A stretch of 20,006 bases of DNA from a virus. Positions 1 through 5,823 of the stretch are shown here, one piece after another. Every line of letters begins with the position of its first letter. Within the stretch, counting starts at the first letter, position 1. Position numbers and translations under genes: made by a program. Location: IMG/VR virus record IMGVR_UViG_3300044533_000620, positions 1 through 20,006 of that record. The stretch is one strand, 5' to 3'. The notes beneath the pieces were generated by a model. The model had not been told where the DNA came from. It saw only the letters and a list, made by a program, of their open reading frames with translations, and did no database searches.

Positions 1-765
1 CCAAGCGGTGGTCTGCCCCTTTGAGAATACCTTTGTCCAACCCAGTGGCAGCAAGATCTCGTCCCAAGTCGTCTTTGCGTTGTAGTCGTCGCCTGGCAGT
101 GTCGAGTTCGCGTCCCGAGGCCTCTCCGTGACCTCTGAAGCTACCACCGACGCCTTTGGAAGTTGGTCGAAATATCTAAATAAGGAATGGAGACTTTCGC
201 GCTCGCCGACGCTGATAGTCGGGATTGTCTCAATCGAGCCCGAAATCAAAGACCAAGAACCACCTGACGGGTGACAAGACCCGCCGCTGGGGGCTGCAAC
301 CACGAAGCCACCCTCACCGCGGGTCTCGGCCAGCACATCAACGCCGTCGCCTGAAGCGGGGCGCCTAGCTAACTTTGTATTGCCTGGGACTTCGCCGTCT
401 ATGCGGTAGAACCAGTGCAGACCGCCGCTCGGGGTCATTTCGCAGTAGCCTTCGTTTAGCCGTTGCCAAAGTTCGCCAAGACCAGTTTCGATTGCCATGT
501 CTTTGATTTCGGTGTGAATGCCGTCAGCCACAGCGCGACCTTCGACTTCGAGCATCTCGAGATTGCCTGAGATCTTGCCCGTGATGATACCAACGCCCTT
601 GGCGTCTTTAAACCAAGACTGAAGCTCTTCAACGGTTGGCAGCTTGTGCTGGTACTCTTTCCACGCACCAATGCCAGGGCGCTTGGAGCCGTCTGCCATG
701 ACTGGCACAACCGAGCAGCCAGCTGCCGCGAATCTAAGCGCTGCTGTTAGCACCTCTAAGGACAT
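1..765 (-). CDS. Primase-polymerase (bifunctional DNA primase/polymerase N-terminal domain), 3' end cut by window
   Basis: The open frame runs 255 codons from ATG at 765 to the window edge without a stop, so the C-terminal part is missing. The N-terminus (residues 5-35, AAAGCSVVPV then KRPGIGAW) and VGIITGK (58-64) match the opening of the prim-pol domain. LEVEG (72-76) occupies the place of the family's paired acidic metal ligands, here E73 and E75. TPSGGLHWFY (111-120) carries the conserved His117, and TRGEGGFVVAAPSGG (148-162) is the usual closing block. In phages such proteins normally continue into a helicase domain and prime replication; that part lies outside the window. GGGGGGTGG sits 5 nt before the start. 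The structured RNA candidate lies immediately upstream. Confidence 0.85.
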   Translation of the reverse strand, partial: MSLEVLTAALRFAAAGCSVVPVMADGSKRPGIGAWKEYQHKLPTVEELQSWFKDAKGVGIITGKISGNLEMLEVEGRAVADGIHTEIKDMAIETGLGELWQRLNEGYCEMTPSGGLHWFYRIDGEVPGNTKLARRPASGDGVDVLAETRGEGGFVVAAPSGGSCHPSGGSWSLISGSIETIPTISVGERESLHSLFRYFDQLPKASVVASEVTERPRDANSTLPGDDYNAKTTWDEILLPLGWTKVFSKGQTTAW

Positions 766-797
766 CTAAGCCACCCCCCGTTCGTTGTTTGTCTTGT

Positions 798-898
798 GCG
801 GTGTTGGGCCTCGAACCCACTGCGTCCCGACTGACTTCCCCTTTCAGTTGTACGCACCGCGCCTTCCCTAGAGACCAGTGGAAGGATACTGCTCTAGG
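798..898 (-). ncRNA. Structured RNA candidate with a tRNA-like 3' domain
   Basis: This stretch between two genes has no convincing reading frame but folds well as minus-strand RNA. The 3' domain has a 6-bp closing stem GCGGTG (860-855) with CACCGC (803-798). Inside it is a T-arm: TGGG (819-816), the perfect T-loop TTCGAGG (815-809) and CCCA (808-805). There is also a hairpin ACTGA (848-844)/TCAGT (834-830), with CGT (854-852)/ACG (825-823) beneath it. The closing stem is followed by ACA, reminiscent of a tRNA 3' end. At about 63 nt it lacks a separate D-arm and a normal anticodon loop, so it is not a standard tRNA. The 5' part contains CTAGAG (897-892)/CTCTAG (873-868) and an alternative CCTTCC (885-880)/GGAAGG (867-862). 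Seen in sequence: the helices. Inferred: that it is a functional RNA. Confidence 0.45.
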
Positions 899-902
899 AA
901 AT

Positions 903-1346
903 CTAGAGAGGCTTAGCCCCGAGTTGAGCTAAAAGAGCCGCGACCTCGGGTGGCACTCCACCTGCTGCGGCTGGTGCTGGCGTTACTGTTGCCCCTGGCT
1001 TGTAAGCCGCGGCCTTGGCAATCGCTGCCTGATCTGCAGAAGCGTCCACAATAATCCATGGGGCAGTCTTGCCAGGCTTAGCCACACCTTGTTGAATGCG
1101 ACCGAGTACGCGCTGGCCGATTAACGGCCTGAGTGCGTTTCGAATGGCGATATTAAAAAAGAGGACATCGCTGTACTCTTGGTTGGTGTCAAGGTTGGTG
1201 ACGTCGCACGAAATCGCGTCAGCTGGACCGTTGACCGTCTCGATACCTGAGCGGTATTCGATTGGCTTGAAGATGAGCAACTGACCTTGCAAGTCAGCTG
1301 GTTTTGGACCAGCGCTTGCGGCGGCTGGCGAAGCGAATGCTTCCAT
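903..1346 (-). CDS. Conserved actinophage protein, possible ssDNA-binding role
   Basis: This is a 147-residue protein. Residues 21-85 are rich in beta-strand pattern (QLLIFKPIEY, DVLFFNIAIRN, GQRVLGRIQQG) and are followed by APWIIVDAS. The Ala/Pro-rich tail (about 105-147) looks unstructured. The pattern resembles a small conserved protein common beside actinophage replication genes, and an OB-like fold is possible, but no diagnostic motif is present. Its position between an exonuclease and a primase would suit a single-stranded DNA-binding protein; that is inference from context. The ATG overlaps the stop of the tiny upstream gene (TAATG), and AGGGGA stands just before it. Its stop lies in the sequence that can pair with the start of the RNA candidate. 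Confidence 0.75.
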   Translation of the reverse strand: MEAFASPAAASAGPKPADLQGQLLIFKPIEYRSGIETVNGPADAISCDVTNLDTNQEYSDVLFFNIAIRNALRPLIGQRVLGRIQQGVAKPGKTAPWIIVDASADQAAIAKAAAYKPGATVTPAPAAAGGVPPEVAALLAQLGAKPL

Positions 1347-1450
1347 TATTCCCCTACTTTCTGTTGGTTGGTGTTGGTGGTGGGTTCCTCTTCAGCAGAC
1401 TCGAGCATCTCTTTGATGATGTCGTTGATGGTTTTCTCAGGCAGTGTCAC
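1346..1450 (-). CDS. Tiny hypothetical protein, 34 residues
   Basis: A GTG start at 1450 lies 14 nt inside the end of the exonuclease gene, with AGAAGG 8 nt upstream. The frame ends in TAA, sharing one base with the ATG of the next gene. The product begins with an amphipathic helix (LPEKTINDIIKEMLESAEEE) and ends in a Thr/Asn/Gln-rich tail. Function is unknown. The overlaps on both sides fit the translational coupling seen across this region and are the main support. Confidence 0.5.
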   Translation of the reverse strand: MTLPEKTINDIIKEMLESAEEEPTTNTNQQKVGE

Positions 1451-2171
1451 CTGGGCACCCTTCTACGAGAGACTTACTGAATGGTTTGAAGTATGGACAC
1501 CAAGCACAAAGCCTGTCGGGCTCTGCGGGTATTTGACTCCAAATCTCGGGGTTGGCTTCGACATCTGCCGCGGCCAGTAGTGCGTGAATCGAGTCAAGGC
1601 GGCCCAAAGCGTTGAGCGCGACTTGCTCGTCGTAATCTTGTAAGACCATGACCATGTCTGTAAGCGAGCCTGACGTTGGTAGGTAGCAGAGTGCCACTTT
1701 TTTGACATCAGCGCCTTGCTGAGCGAGGCCGTAGGCGTAAAGTTGAACTTGAATGATATGCTGGGCATCAGCCCCAAACCTGCGGTACTTGTCCAGCTTG
1801 CTCGCGCCTGTCGTTTTCCAGTCGAGCACCACACCGTTCTTGATGTCAAAGAGATCGACCGTACCTGCGAGGTTGCCTCGGATTGTGACGCGCTGCTCGA
1901 TAAGAAAGCCTTCGCGCTTGCCGAAGACCTCTGCGAGGTACGCATGAATAGCAGTGCCAACCTGAGCGGCCCAAGAGCCACCCTGCATTTCGTTTGGCTT
2001 GTCCCAGTCGAGGAGTTTGTATGCGAGACGCCGAGTGCACTTGTGCCCAACTTCGCTCGGGCCGATTTGGATTTGCCCTGCTCTCGGCGACCAGATGCCC
2101 GCCTGTACGACGACGTCTCGGACTGCATTTGCATACTCCTCTTGGTCGCTAAAAAGTCTCGCGTAACTCAC
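1437..2171 (-). CDS. PD-(D/E)XK exonuclease, RecB/Cas4-like, with probable 4Fe-4S cluster
   Basis: This 244-residue protein has the full set of RecB-family nuclease marks. C45 lies in GHKCTRRLAY, H76 in VGTAIH, D106 in GTVD, D117-x-K119 in LDWKTTG, and a QxxxY-type motif in QVQLYAYG (143-148). Three further cysteines near the C-terminus (C222, C225, C239), together with C45, have the spacing of the iron-sulphur cluster of Cas4 and AddB. Such phage enzymes resect double-stranded ends for recombination or replication. No cas1 or cas2 is nearby, so a CRISPR adaptation role is not indicated. Translation starts at GTG, overlapping the upstream TGA (GTGA). The upstream coiled-coil gene 2250-2576 is a usual partner of phage recombination exonucleases. 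Confidence 0.88.
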   Translation of the reverse strand: MSYARLFSDQEEYANAVRDVVVQAGIWSPRAGQIQIGPSEVGHKCTRRLAYKLLDWDKPNEMQGGSWAAQVGTAIHAYLAEVFGKREGFLIEQRVTIRGNLAGTVDLFDIKNGVVLDWKTTGASKLDKYRRFGADAQHIIQVQLYAYGLAQQGADVKKVALCYLPTSGSLTDMVMVLQDYDEQVALNALGRLDSIHALLAAADVEANPEIWSQIPAEPDRLCAWCPYFKPFSKSLVEGCPGDTA

Positions 2172-2263
2172 TCGTCGTCCTCGTCCTCGTAGATTTCGTG
2201 GTCGGGGATATTTGGCTGACGACCCCAGTCAGGAGCTGGCACGATTGGGTCAACTATTGACAT
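2168..2263 (-). CDS. Tiny acidic protein, 31 residues
   Basis: The ATG at 2263 lies 14 nt inside the end of the upstream gene and the TGA overlaps the GTG start of the exonuclease. The product (MSIVDPIVPAP, ending IYEDEDDE) is proline-rich at its start and strongly acidic at its end. The ribosome binding site is weak, so it may depend on coupling from upstream. It could be a linker that couples two larger genes or a small acidic partner of the nuclease; nothing in the sequence decides between these. Confidence 0.5.
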   Translation of the reverse strand: MSIVDPIVPAPDWGRQPNIPDHEIYEDEDDE

Positions 2264-2576
2264 CGGGCTCAACTATCGTGAAGCGACGAGACTCGGACTC
2301 CCGAGACAGAAACGTGTAAATCTTGGGGTCCAAGATCTCTTTGGCCTTGGCGATATCAAGCCTGTAAGAGGTGACTTTGGTCCAACGAACTGCGACCTTG
2401 CCGTCAAGCAGGCCGATCTCGCTTTCGCCCATCATCTCTTGGATTTTGGCTTTCGCTTGGTCTAGCTTCTCCTCAAGGCTTTTGATCTCGCCCTGAGTCT
2501 TTCGGTAGAGTTCAATCCACGCAGCCACGTCGAGTGGCAGGTCGATCTTTGGTTTGTCTTTGTCGAATGCGCTCAC
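2250..2576 (-). CDS. Coiled-coil protein of the type found beside phage recombination exonucleases
   Basis: This is a 108-residue protein with a GTG start preceded by AAGGGGGA. Residues 20-52 form a coiled coil (KTQGEIKSLEEKLDQAKAKI). It is followed by the conserved block GLLDGKVAVRWTKV (55-68), then a Lys-rich helix and SRRFTIV near the end. The same arrangement, a short coiled coil then a 'DGK..VRW' strand and a 'RRF.I' ending, is familiar from small proteins or C-terminal domains next to YqaJ-type and RecB-type phage nucleases. Its position two genes before the RecB-like exonuclease agrees with this. No catalytic residues are apparent; an accessory role is inferred. Confidence 0.75.
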   Translation of the reverse strand: MSAFDKDKPKIDLPLDVAAWIELYRKTQGEIKSLEEKLDQAKAKIQEMMGESEIGLLDGKVAVRWTKVTSYRLDIAKAKEILDPKIYTFLSRESESRRFTIVEPDVNS

Positions 2577-2585
2577 TGTTCCCCC

Positions 2586-3002
2586 TTAGTACCAGTTGTG
2601 CTTCTTAAAATGAGCCCACGCGGCGCATGGCCCCCCTGAGCCGTACTTTCGCCCGATATAGGCGAGAGTTGCGACCAGCTGTGGCACTTCGGCATCTGAA
2701 TGCTTCATGCCAAGATTCTTGTAAGTTGCATCAAGTAGCTGTCCGATACCCGAAGCACTGCTGACAGGATTCTCTGCCTGGGGATTCCAAGCGCTCTCCT
2801 TGCCAATCAGCTGGGTGAAGCACTTGAACGATTTTTCGTGTAGCAACTCCCGAGCCACGGCCTTCGCGTCCACTTGCATCAGAATTGGTCGCTCGGCATA
2901 TACAATCGGATTCGCTGGAACTGCTGACAACAGGTTCGATGTCGTCGATATTGCTAGTGAAACCCCTAGTATTGTAATCATCTTTTGTGTTAGTGGGCGC
3001 AT
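2586..3002 (-). CDS. Secreted lytic transglycosylase-like protein
   Basis: The 138 residues start with a signal sequence or membrane anchor (MRPLTQK, then a hydrophobic stretch at about 8-30). The rest is a small lysozyme-like domain: LIGKESAWNP (65-74) carries the probable catalytic Glu69, SASGIGQLL (82-90) is the SLT-type second motif, and the protein ends in CAAWAHFKKHNWY. Family knowledge says this fold cuts peptidoglycan glycan strands. C61 and C126 could form a disulphide outside the membrane. GAGAGGAG precedes the ATG. It sits among DNA metabolism genes, far from the late lysis cassette, so it is probably made early. It might remodel the wall, block superinfection or help with lysis; the sequence does not say which. 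Confidence 0.75.
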   Translation of the reverse strand: MRPLTQKMITILGVSLAISTTSNLLSAVPANPIVYAERPILMQVDAKAVARELLHEKSFKCFTQLIGKESAWNPQAENPVSSASGIGQLLDATYKNLGMKHSDAEVPQLVATLAYIGRKYGSGGPCAAWAHFKKHNWY

Positions 3003-3022
3003 AAACGCTCCTCTCGGGCAGA

Positions 3023-3370
3023 TCAGAACTTTGGTTTGTCATAACCCGCCGCTTTCAATAGGTCGATGAAAATATGGAGTGGCACGATGGCGGGCCAATC
3101 CGCGATATGAGCTTCGCCTTGGCCGTCCAAGCGGAGTATTGCCACTGGCAAATGCCCCTCTTGGTACCTGTCTCGGAGTTGCTTCATAGCCTCGGCGACT
3201 TTAATCCCCCGCCGAGCTTTAACTTCGACATCAACCCCTATTACCCCAGTGATGTCGGTTCCCGATCTGCCTGACCCTGCGGGTTGCGCATATGGCCAGC
3301 CATTACTTCTGAAATACTCAGCGACGAGGCGCTGACTTTGGTACCCCCGTTGGACGCGGGAGCTGCTCAC
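3023..3370 (-). CDS. PD-(D/E)XK nuclease, Holliday-junction-resolvase-like
   Basis: I place the start at GTG 3370, giving 115 residues, because GGAG stands 6 nt before it and the codon overlaps the TGA of the upstream membrane protein gene (GTGA). The frame stays open upstream to an ATG at 3487, but that extension is the shadow of the neighbouring gene. The core reads E18 (LVAEYF), D39 (GTDITG), and E49-V-K51 (VDVEVKARRG), the arrangement of archaeal-type Holliday junction resolvases and related phage endonucleases. It is followed by a helix KQLRDRYQEG and a strand. The role is likely junction or branched-DNA cutting during replication and recombination, alongside the RecB-like exonuclease. 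A VRR-NUC-type or Mrr-type assignment is possible. Confidence 0.75.
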   Translation of the reverse strand: MSSSRVQRGYQSQRLVAEYFRSNGWPYAQPAGSGRSGTDITGVIGVDVEVKARRGIKVAEAMKQLRDRYQEGHLPVAILRLDGQGEAHIADWPAIVPLHIFIDLLKAAGYDKPKF

Positions 3371-3528
3371 CCAAGACTCCAAACTACCAGCACCAACACC
3401 CCTAAAAACAGGGTGATGAGGCGCCAGTTGACGGAGTTGGAGTCTTGAGCGGTCCCCCGCGATAACACTGCCTGAAACTTGAGCCATTGTGGGTCGATCT
3501 CAGACTTTGGTCTTTTTCGAGCTGACAT
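3367..3528 (-). CDS. Small single-pass membrane protein, 53 residues
   Basis: This gene is easily missed because it lies in another frame across the ends of two neighbours: 29 nt overlap the gene upstream, and its TGA overlaps the GTG of the nuclease. The ATG at 3528 has AAAGG 6-7 nt upstream. The product has a basic N-terminus (MSARKRPKSE), a polar middle and one strong transmembrane segment near the C-terminus (WRLITLFLGVLVLVVW, residues 35-50). Such a pattern would arise rarely by chance inside another gene. Function is unknown. An N-in topology is expected from the basic N-terminus. Confidence 0.75.
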   Translation of the reverse strand: MSARKRPKSEIDPQWLKFQAVLSRGTAQDSNSVNWRLITLFLGVLVLVVWSLG

Positions 3529-3775
3529 TTAAAGCCTTTCCCATTTCGTACTCTAACACAGCAGGCGAGTGGTACACGCCCACCGAAGTGGTAAGGTTAG
3601 AGCGAACGGCGAGCGCCCAAACGCTCGCAGGTAGTTGTAGTTTGAACCAGCTGCCATGCACGTTCTCCCCTAAGTAGGTGACGTTTGATGGTAGCGGCTC
3701 CTTAAGAATCGCCGAGACTTGCCGAGACCAGTTGTTGTCAGTCTCTACTCGGACCGCGTGTTTAAAAGAGTACAT
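3500..3775 (-). CDS. Hypothetical protein, 91 residues
   Basis: This is the first gene after the promoter at 3803-3831. The ATG is preceded by GGGGGAAGGA at good spacing. The protein has alternating strand-like segments (FKHAVRVETDNNW, WFKLQLPASVWALAVR) and a basic C-terminus (SSKKTKV). I do not recognise a family. Being first in the transcript that carries nuclease and replication genes suggests an early role. Confidence 0.7.
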   Translation of the reverse strand: MYSFKHAVRVETDNNWSRQVSAILKEPLPSNVTYLGENVHGSWFKLQLPASVWALAVRSNLTTSVGVYHSPAVLEYEMGKALNVSSKKTKV

Positions 3776-3802
3776 TCGGATTCCTTCCCCCGTGTTGGAC
3801 CA

Positions 3803-3831
3803 AGTATAGCACAGCGTGATGACATTTTCAT
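3803..3831 (-). promoter_or_regulatory. Extended -10 promoter for the nuclease/replication operon
   Basis: On the minus strand TATACT (3808-3803) is preceded by TGC, the extended -10 signature. Seventeen bases further upstream is ATGAAA (3831-3826), a four-of-six match to TTGACA. The site overlaps the purB stop codon and lies about 28 nt before the next ATG, so the leader would be very short. Confidence 0.6.
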
Positions 3832-5069
3832 GCCAACGACACGCCGTTCATTAGCCTGGCTTCGTTGAGTGCTGTTTTGATTATGGACAAAGCGTCCCAA
3901 GTGTGCTGGACATCAGCTGGCGGGCAGTTGCCCACACGCGCCCCCGTCTTTGCGGCCTTGTACGCCTCATTTCTAGTCATGCCATTTTTGATGTATTGGT
4001 TGAGCATGAAGGTGCTGCCTTCACTAGTATTGTAACGCATTCCAGCCTCGTTCACTCTGAGATCTCTGACAAGCTTGAAGGTCTCGGTCAGCACATGCTC
4101 AGTGATAGCGCAAAGGTCAGGCACTGCAATTCTTTCAACAGATGAGTGGCTGATGTCGCGCTCATGCCACAGAGCAACGCCCTCGGTAATCGGCATGACA
4201 TAGGCCCTGGCCATTTTGGCCAACCCGCAGATCTTTTCAGAAGTTATCGGGTTCTCCTTGTGAGGCATTGAGCTGGAGCCTTCTTGGTGCGCCGACCTAC
4301 CTTCAAACAGCTCTTTGACTTCAGAGCGCTGACCGTGCCTGACTTCAAGTGCGAAGGCTTCACAGATCGAGACTAGACTAGCCAGCGAGTATGCCCAAGC
4401 GCCGAGAGAGTCTCGCATTAAGACCTGCGTGGCACTGTCAGGCGCGTTAAGCCTGAAGCGTTTGGCCACGTCCAGCTCGACACTGCGGGGCACGTGGGCG
4501 TAGTTGCCCAGCGGGCCTGAGATATGGGCGACCTGCACATCATTACAGGCAGCAGCAAAGCGGTCAAGTCCCCTGCTGATAGCCAAGGCAAAGTCTGCAA
4601 CTCGATAGCCCCAAGTCGTCGGCTCTGCGAACTGCCCGTGAGTGCGTCCAATTCGTTTGGTGTCTTTATATCTCAGAGCGTGATCGACAAAGGCCTCGAG
4701 CAGTTGATAGCCAGCGTTAGCAATAAGCCAGTTGGCTTCAGATAGCAAGACGGCTTGCCCTGTCTCGACCACGTCAGAGCTGGTCAGCCCGTAGTGTAGC
4801 CACCTGTGTATCTCGCGGTTGTCGGTATTGCACCGCCACGCTTCAAGGAATGCCATGACATCATGCTTTAGGCGCTCTTCATGCCTTGCTACTTGGTCGG
4901 GTGAGGGCACAAGCGCCATTTCAAGAGCCCGCCACAGTTCGACTTCAATGCCGAACTGAGATCTGCCCTGAGACTTCATGACTTCAACCTCAATGGCAGC
5001 CCAAGTGGCGTACTTGTTTTCGTCTGACCAAACGTTCTGCATTTCCCGCGAGGTGTAGCGCCCAATCAT
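3828..5069 (-). CDS. purB: Adenylosuccinate lyase, phage-encoded
   Basis: The 413-residue protein is complete and near the length of short bacterial PurB. It opens with MIGRYTSREM and has HYGLTSSDVVETG (92-104), RTHGQFAEPTTWG (142-154, catalytic-type His144), SGPLGNY (184-190), the superfamily signature SSSMPHKENP (265-274, flexible-loop catalytic Ser with Lys271 and Asn273) and HERDISHSSVER (302-313). Known reactions are adenylosuccinate to AMP plus fumarate, and SAICAR to AICAR. It is the last gene of a chain of tiny genes, coupled by ATGA to a ribbon-helix-helix protein. No other purine gene is in the window. It could raise adenine nucleotide supply or complete synthesis of 2-aminoadenine nucleotides if a PurZ gene lies elsewhere; both are inferences. 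Confidence 0.95.
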   Translation of the reverse strand: MIGRYTSREMQNVWSDENKYATWAAIEVEVMKSQGRSQFGIEVELWRALEMALVPSPDQVARHEERLKHDVMAFLEAWRCNTDNREIHRWLHYGLTSSDVVETGQAVLLSEANWLIANAGYQLLEAFVDHALRYKDTKRIGRTHGQFAEPTTWGYRVADFALAISRGLDRFAAACNDVQVAHISGPLGNYAHVPRSVELDVAKRFRLNAPDSATQVLMRDSLGAWAYSLASLVSICEAFALEVRHGQRSEVKELFEGRSAHQEGSSSMPHKENPITSEKICGLAKMARAYVMPITEGVALWHERDISHSSVERIAVPDLCAITEHVLTETFKLVRDLRVNEAGMRYNTSEGSTFMLNQYIKNGMTRNEAYKAAKTGARVGNCPPADVQHTWDALSIIKTALNEARLMNGVSLA

Positions 5070-5212
5070 GCGGACCTTTTTGTTGTGAAATCGCGCAAGG
5101 CCTCGTTGATAACCTCAGAAATCGTGGTGTCTTTGCGTTTGGCCTGGGTTTTGGCTGCTTTCCACAGTTTGTCATTAACCCTGACGGTACGAATTGGTGT
5201 CTCTTTACTCAT
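5066..5212 (-). CDS. Ribbon-helix-helix DNA-binding protein
   Basis: The protein has 48 residues. The N-terminal strand TPIRTVRVND (5-14) is followed by two helices, LWKAAKTQAKRK (16-27) and ISEVINEALRDF (31-42), with a TT turn between them. This is the Arc/CopG/MetJ pattern, in which the strand binds DNA as a dimer. GGAG lies 4-5 nt before the ATG, and the TGA overlaps the purB start (ATGA), so the two proteins are made together. It could repress its own operon, for instance at the repeated dyad at 6349-6363 and 7634-7647; this is inference from arrangement only. Confidence 0.8.
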   Translation of the reverse strand: MSKETPIRTVRVNDKLWKAAKTQAKRKDTTISEVINEALRDFTTKRSA

Positions 5213-5358
5213 TTATCTCCCAACATGCATTCAGTCATGCCGCCCCAGCAGTAGCCGTCTCCGACCCACCACAAATGCCCCATCACTTGCCAAGTGGCAA
5301 CGATTGCCACAAGGATAAAAACAGCACGAACTCTCTTGCCTCGCTTTGTCAACTTCAT
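5209..5358 (-). CDS. Small membrane protein, 49 residues
   Basis: The start is ATG 5358, with GGGAG 5 nt upstream and an ATGA overlap with the preceding gene; its own stop also overlaps the next start. A basic N-terminus (MKLTKRGKRVR) leads into one transmembrane helix (AVFILVAIVATWQVMG), then an aromatic and Cys-containing tail (WWVGDGYCWGGMTECM). Topology should be N-in. I do not recognise the family. Confidence 0.7.
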   Translation of the reverse strand: MKLTKRGKRVRAVFILVAIVATWQVMGHLWWVGDGYCWGGMTECMLGDK

Positions 5359-5510
5359 CTGATCTCCCTCACCATTGATATCAAGGTCGCTGCCCAAATG
5401 TGAAAATCGCGTTCGCCGACTTCGTCAGCTGAACGACATTCGGCTGCTTGGTGCAAATGCCAATCCATTAGCTTCTTAAGCTCTACGTTTTCCTTAGCTT
5501 TGACGGTCAT
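5355..5510 (-). CDS. Hypothetical protein, 51 residues
   Basis: The start is placed at ATG 5510 because it overlaps the upstream stop (ATGA); an in-frame ATG at 5537 would lie inside the neighbour. The product is mostly helical with several His and Trp residues (LMDWHLHQAAECRSA, DFHIWAATLI). No family is recognised. Confidence 0.6.
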   Translation of the reverse strand: MTVKAKENVELKKLMDWHLHQAAECRSADEVGERDFHIWAATLISMVREIR

Positions 5511-5674
5511 TCGGCCACCGTCCAGCCTGAGTTCCACACGCCATTGTAAAAGCGTGCGACTGCCTCTTTTTCATCGATGTCGTAGTAGGTGCGTATCTCG
5601 ACCCAAATGTCGTGGCCGTTGTTAACGGGCGCTGAGATCTGCCAAGCGCCTCTGCTGGTCTTAATTATGTTCAT
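5507..5674 (-). CDS. Hypothetical protein, 55 residues
   Basis: The start is ATG 5674, with GGAG 7 nt upstream and an ATGA overlap with the previous stop. The frame is open further upstream but that part shadows the Cys-rich gene. The sequence looks like a small beta-rich domain (GAWQISAPVNNG, DIWVEIRTYYD, ARFYNGVWNSGW). No family is recognised. Confidence 0.65.
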   Translation of the reverse strand: MNIIKTSRGAWQISAPVNNGHDIWVEIRTYYDIDEKEAVARFYNGVWNSGWTVAE

Positions 5675-5823
5675 TCCTTGTCTCCTTCGTGACAATCGCA
5701 GTCGCACGGGCGGCGACGGCTGGGAAATGCGCCCATATGGGCGACTTTGGTACAGCTGGCATGACTGCCCAGGGTGCACCGAGCTGAAGTGAACTCCTTC
5801 AGGTATTCGCGAGCGCCGTTCAT
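5671..5823 (-). CDS. Cys-rich small protein, 50 residues
   Basis: ATGA overlaps bound it on both sides. Five cysteines (C16, C24, C40, C42, C44), with the cluster CDCDCH near the end, suggest metal binding. The middle is basic (PSRRRP). No known family is recognised. The strict coupling to its neighbours is the main reason to accept it. Confidence 0.55.
   Translation of the reverse strand: MNGAREYLKEFTSARCTLGSHASCTKVAHMGAFPSRRRPCDCDCHEGDKE

Noticed and set aside
798-870. Canonical tRNA gene on the minus strand
   Set aside because: T-arm and part of the acceptor stem fit, but the length is about 63 nt, there is no D-arm and the hairpin loop is nine bases without a U before a triplet; listed as a tRNA-like RNA only.
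862-897. H-type pseudoknot CTAGAG/CTCTAG with CCTTCC/GGAAGG
   Set aside because: The two helices share a strand junction with no linker on one side and only six bases to cross about 12 bp on the other, so they are more likely alternatives than one knot.
1437-2171. Cas4 of a CRISPR adaptation module
   Set aside because: No cas1, cas2 or array is present; neighbours are phage recombination and replication genes.
1716-2192. 158-codon open frame on the plus strand opposite the exonuclease
   Set aside because: The minus-strand gene has full catalytic motifs; the antisense frame has none and would be the only plus-strand gene.
3371-3487. Longer N-terminus of the resolvase-like nuclease from ATG 3487
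   Set aside because: The extension has no domain character and lies over the membrane protein gene, while GTG 3370 has GGAG and a GTGA overlap.
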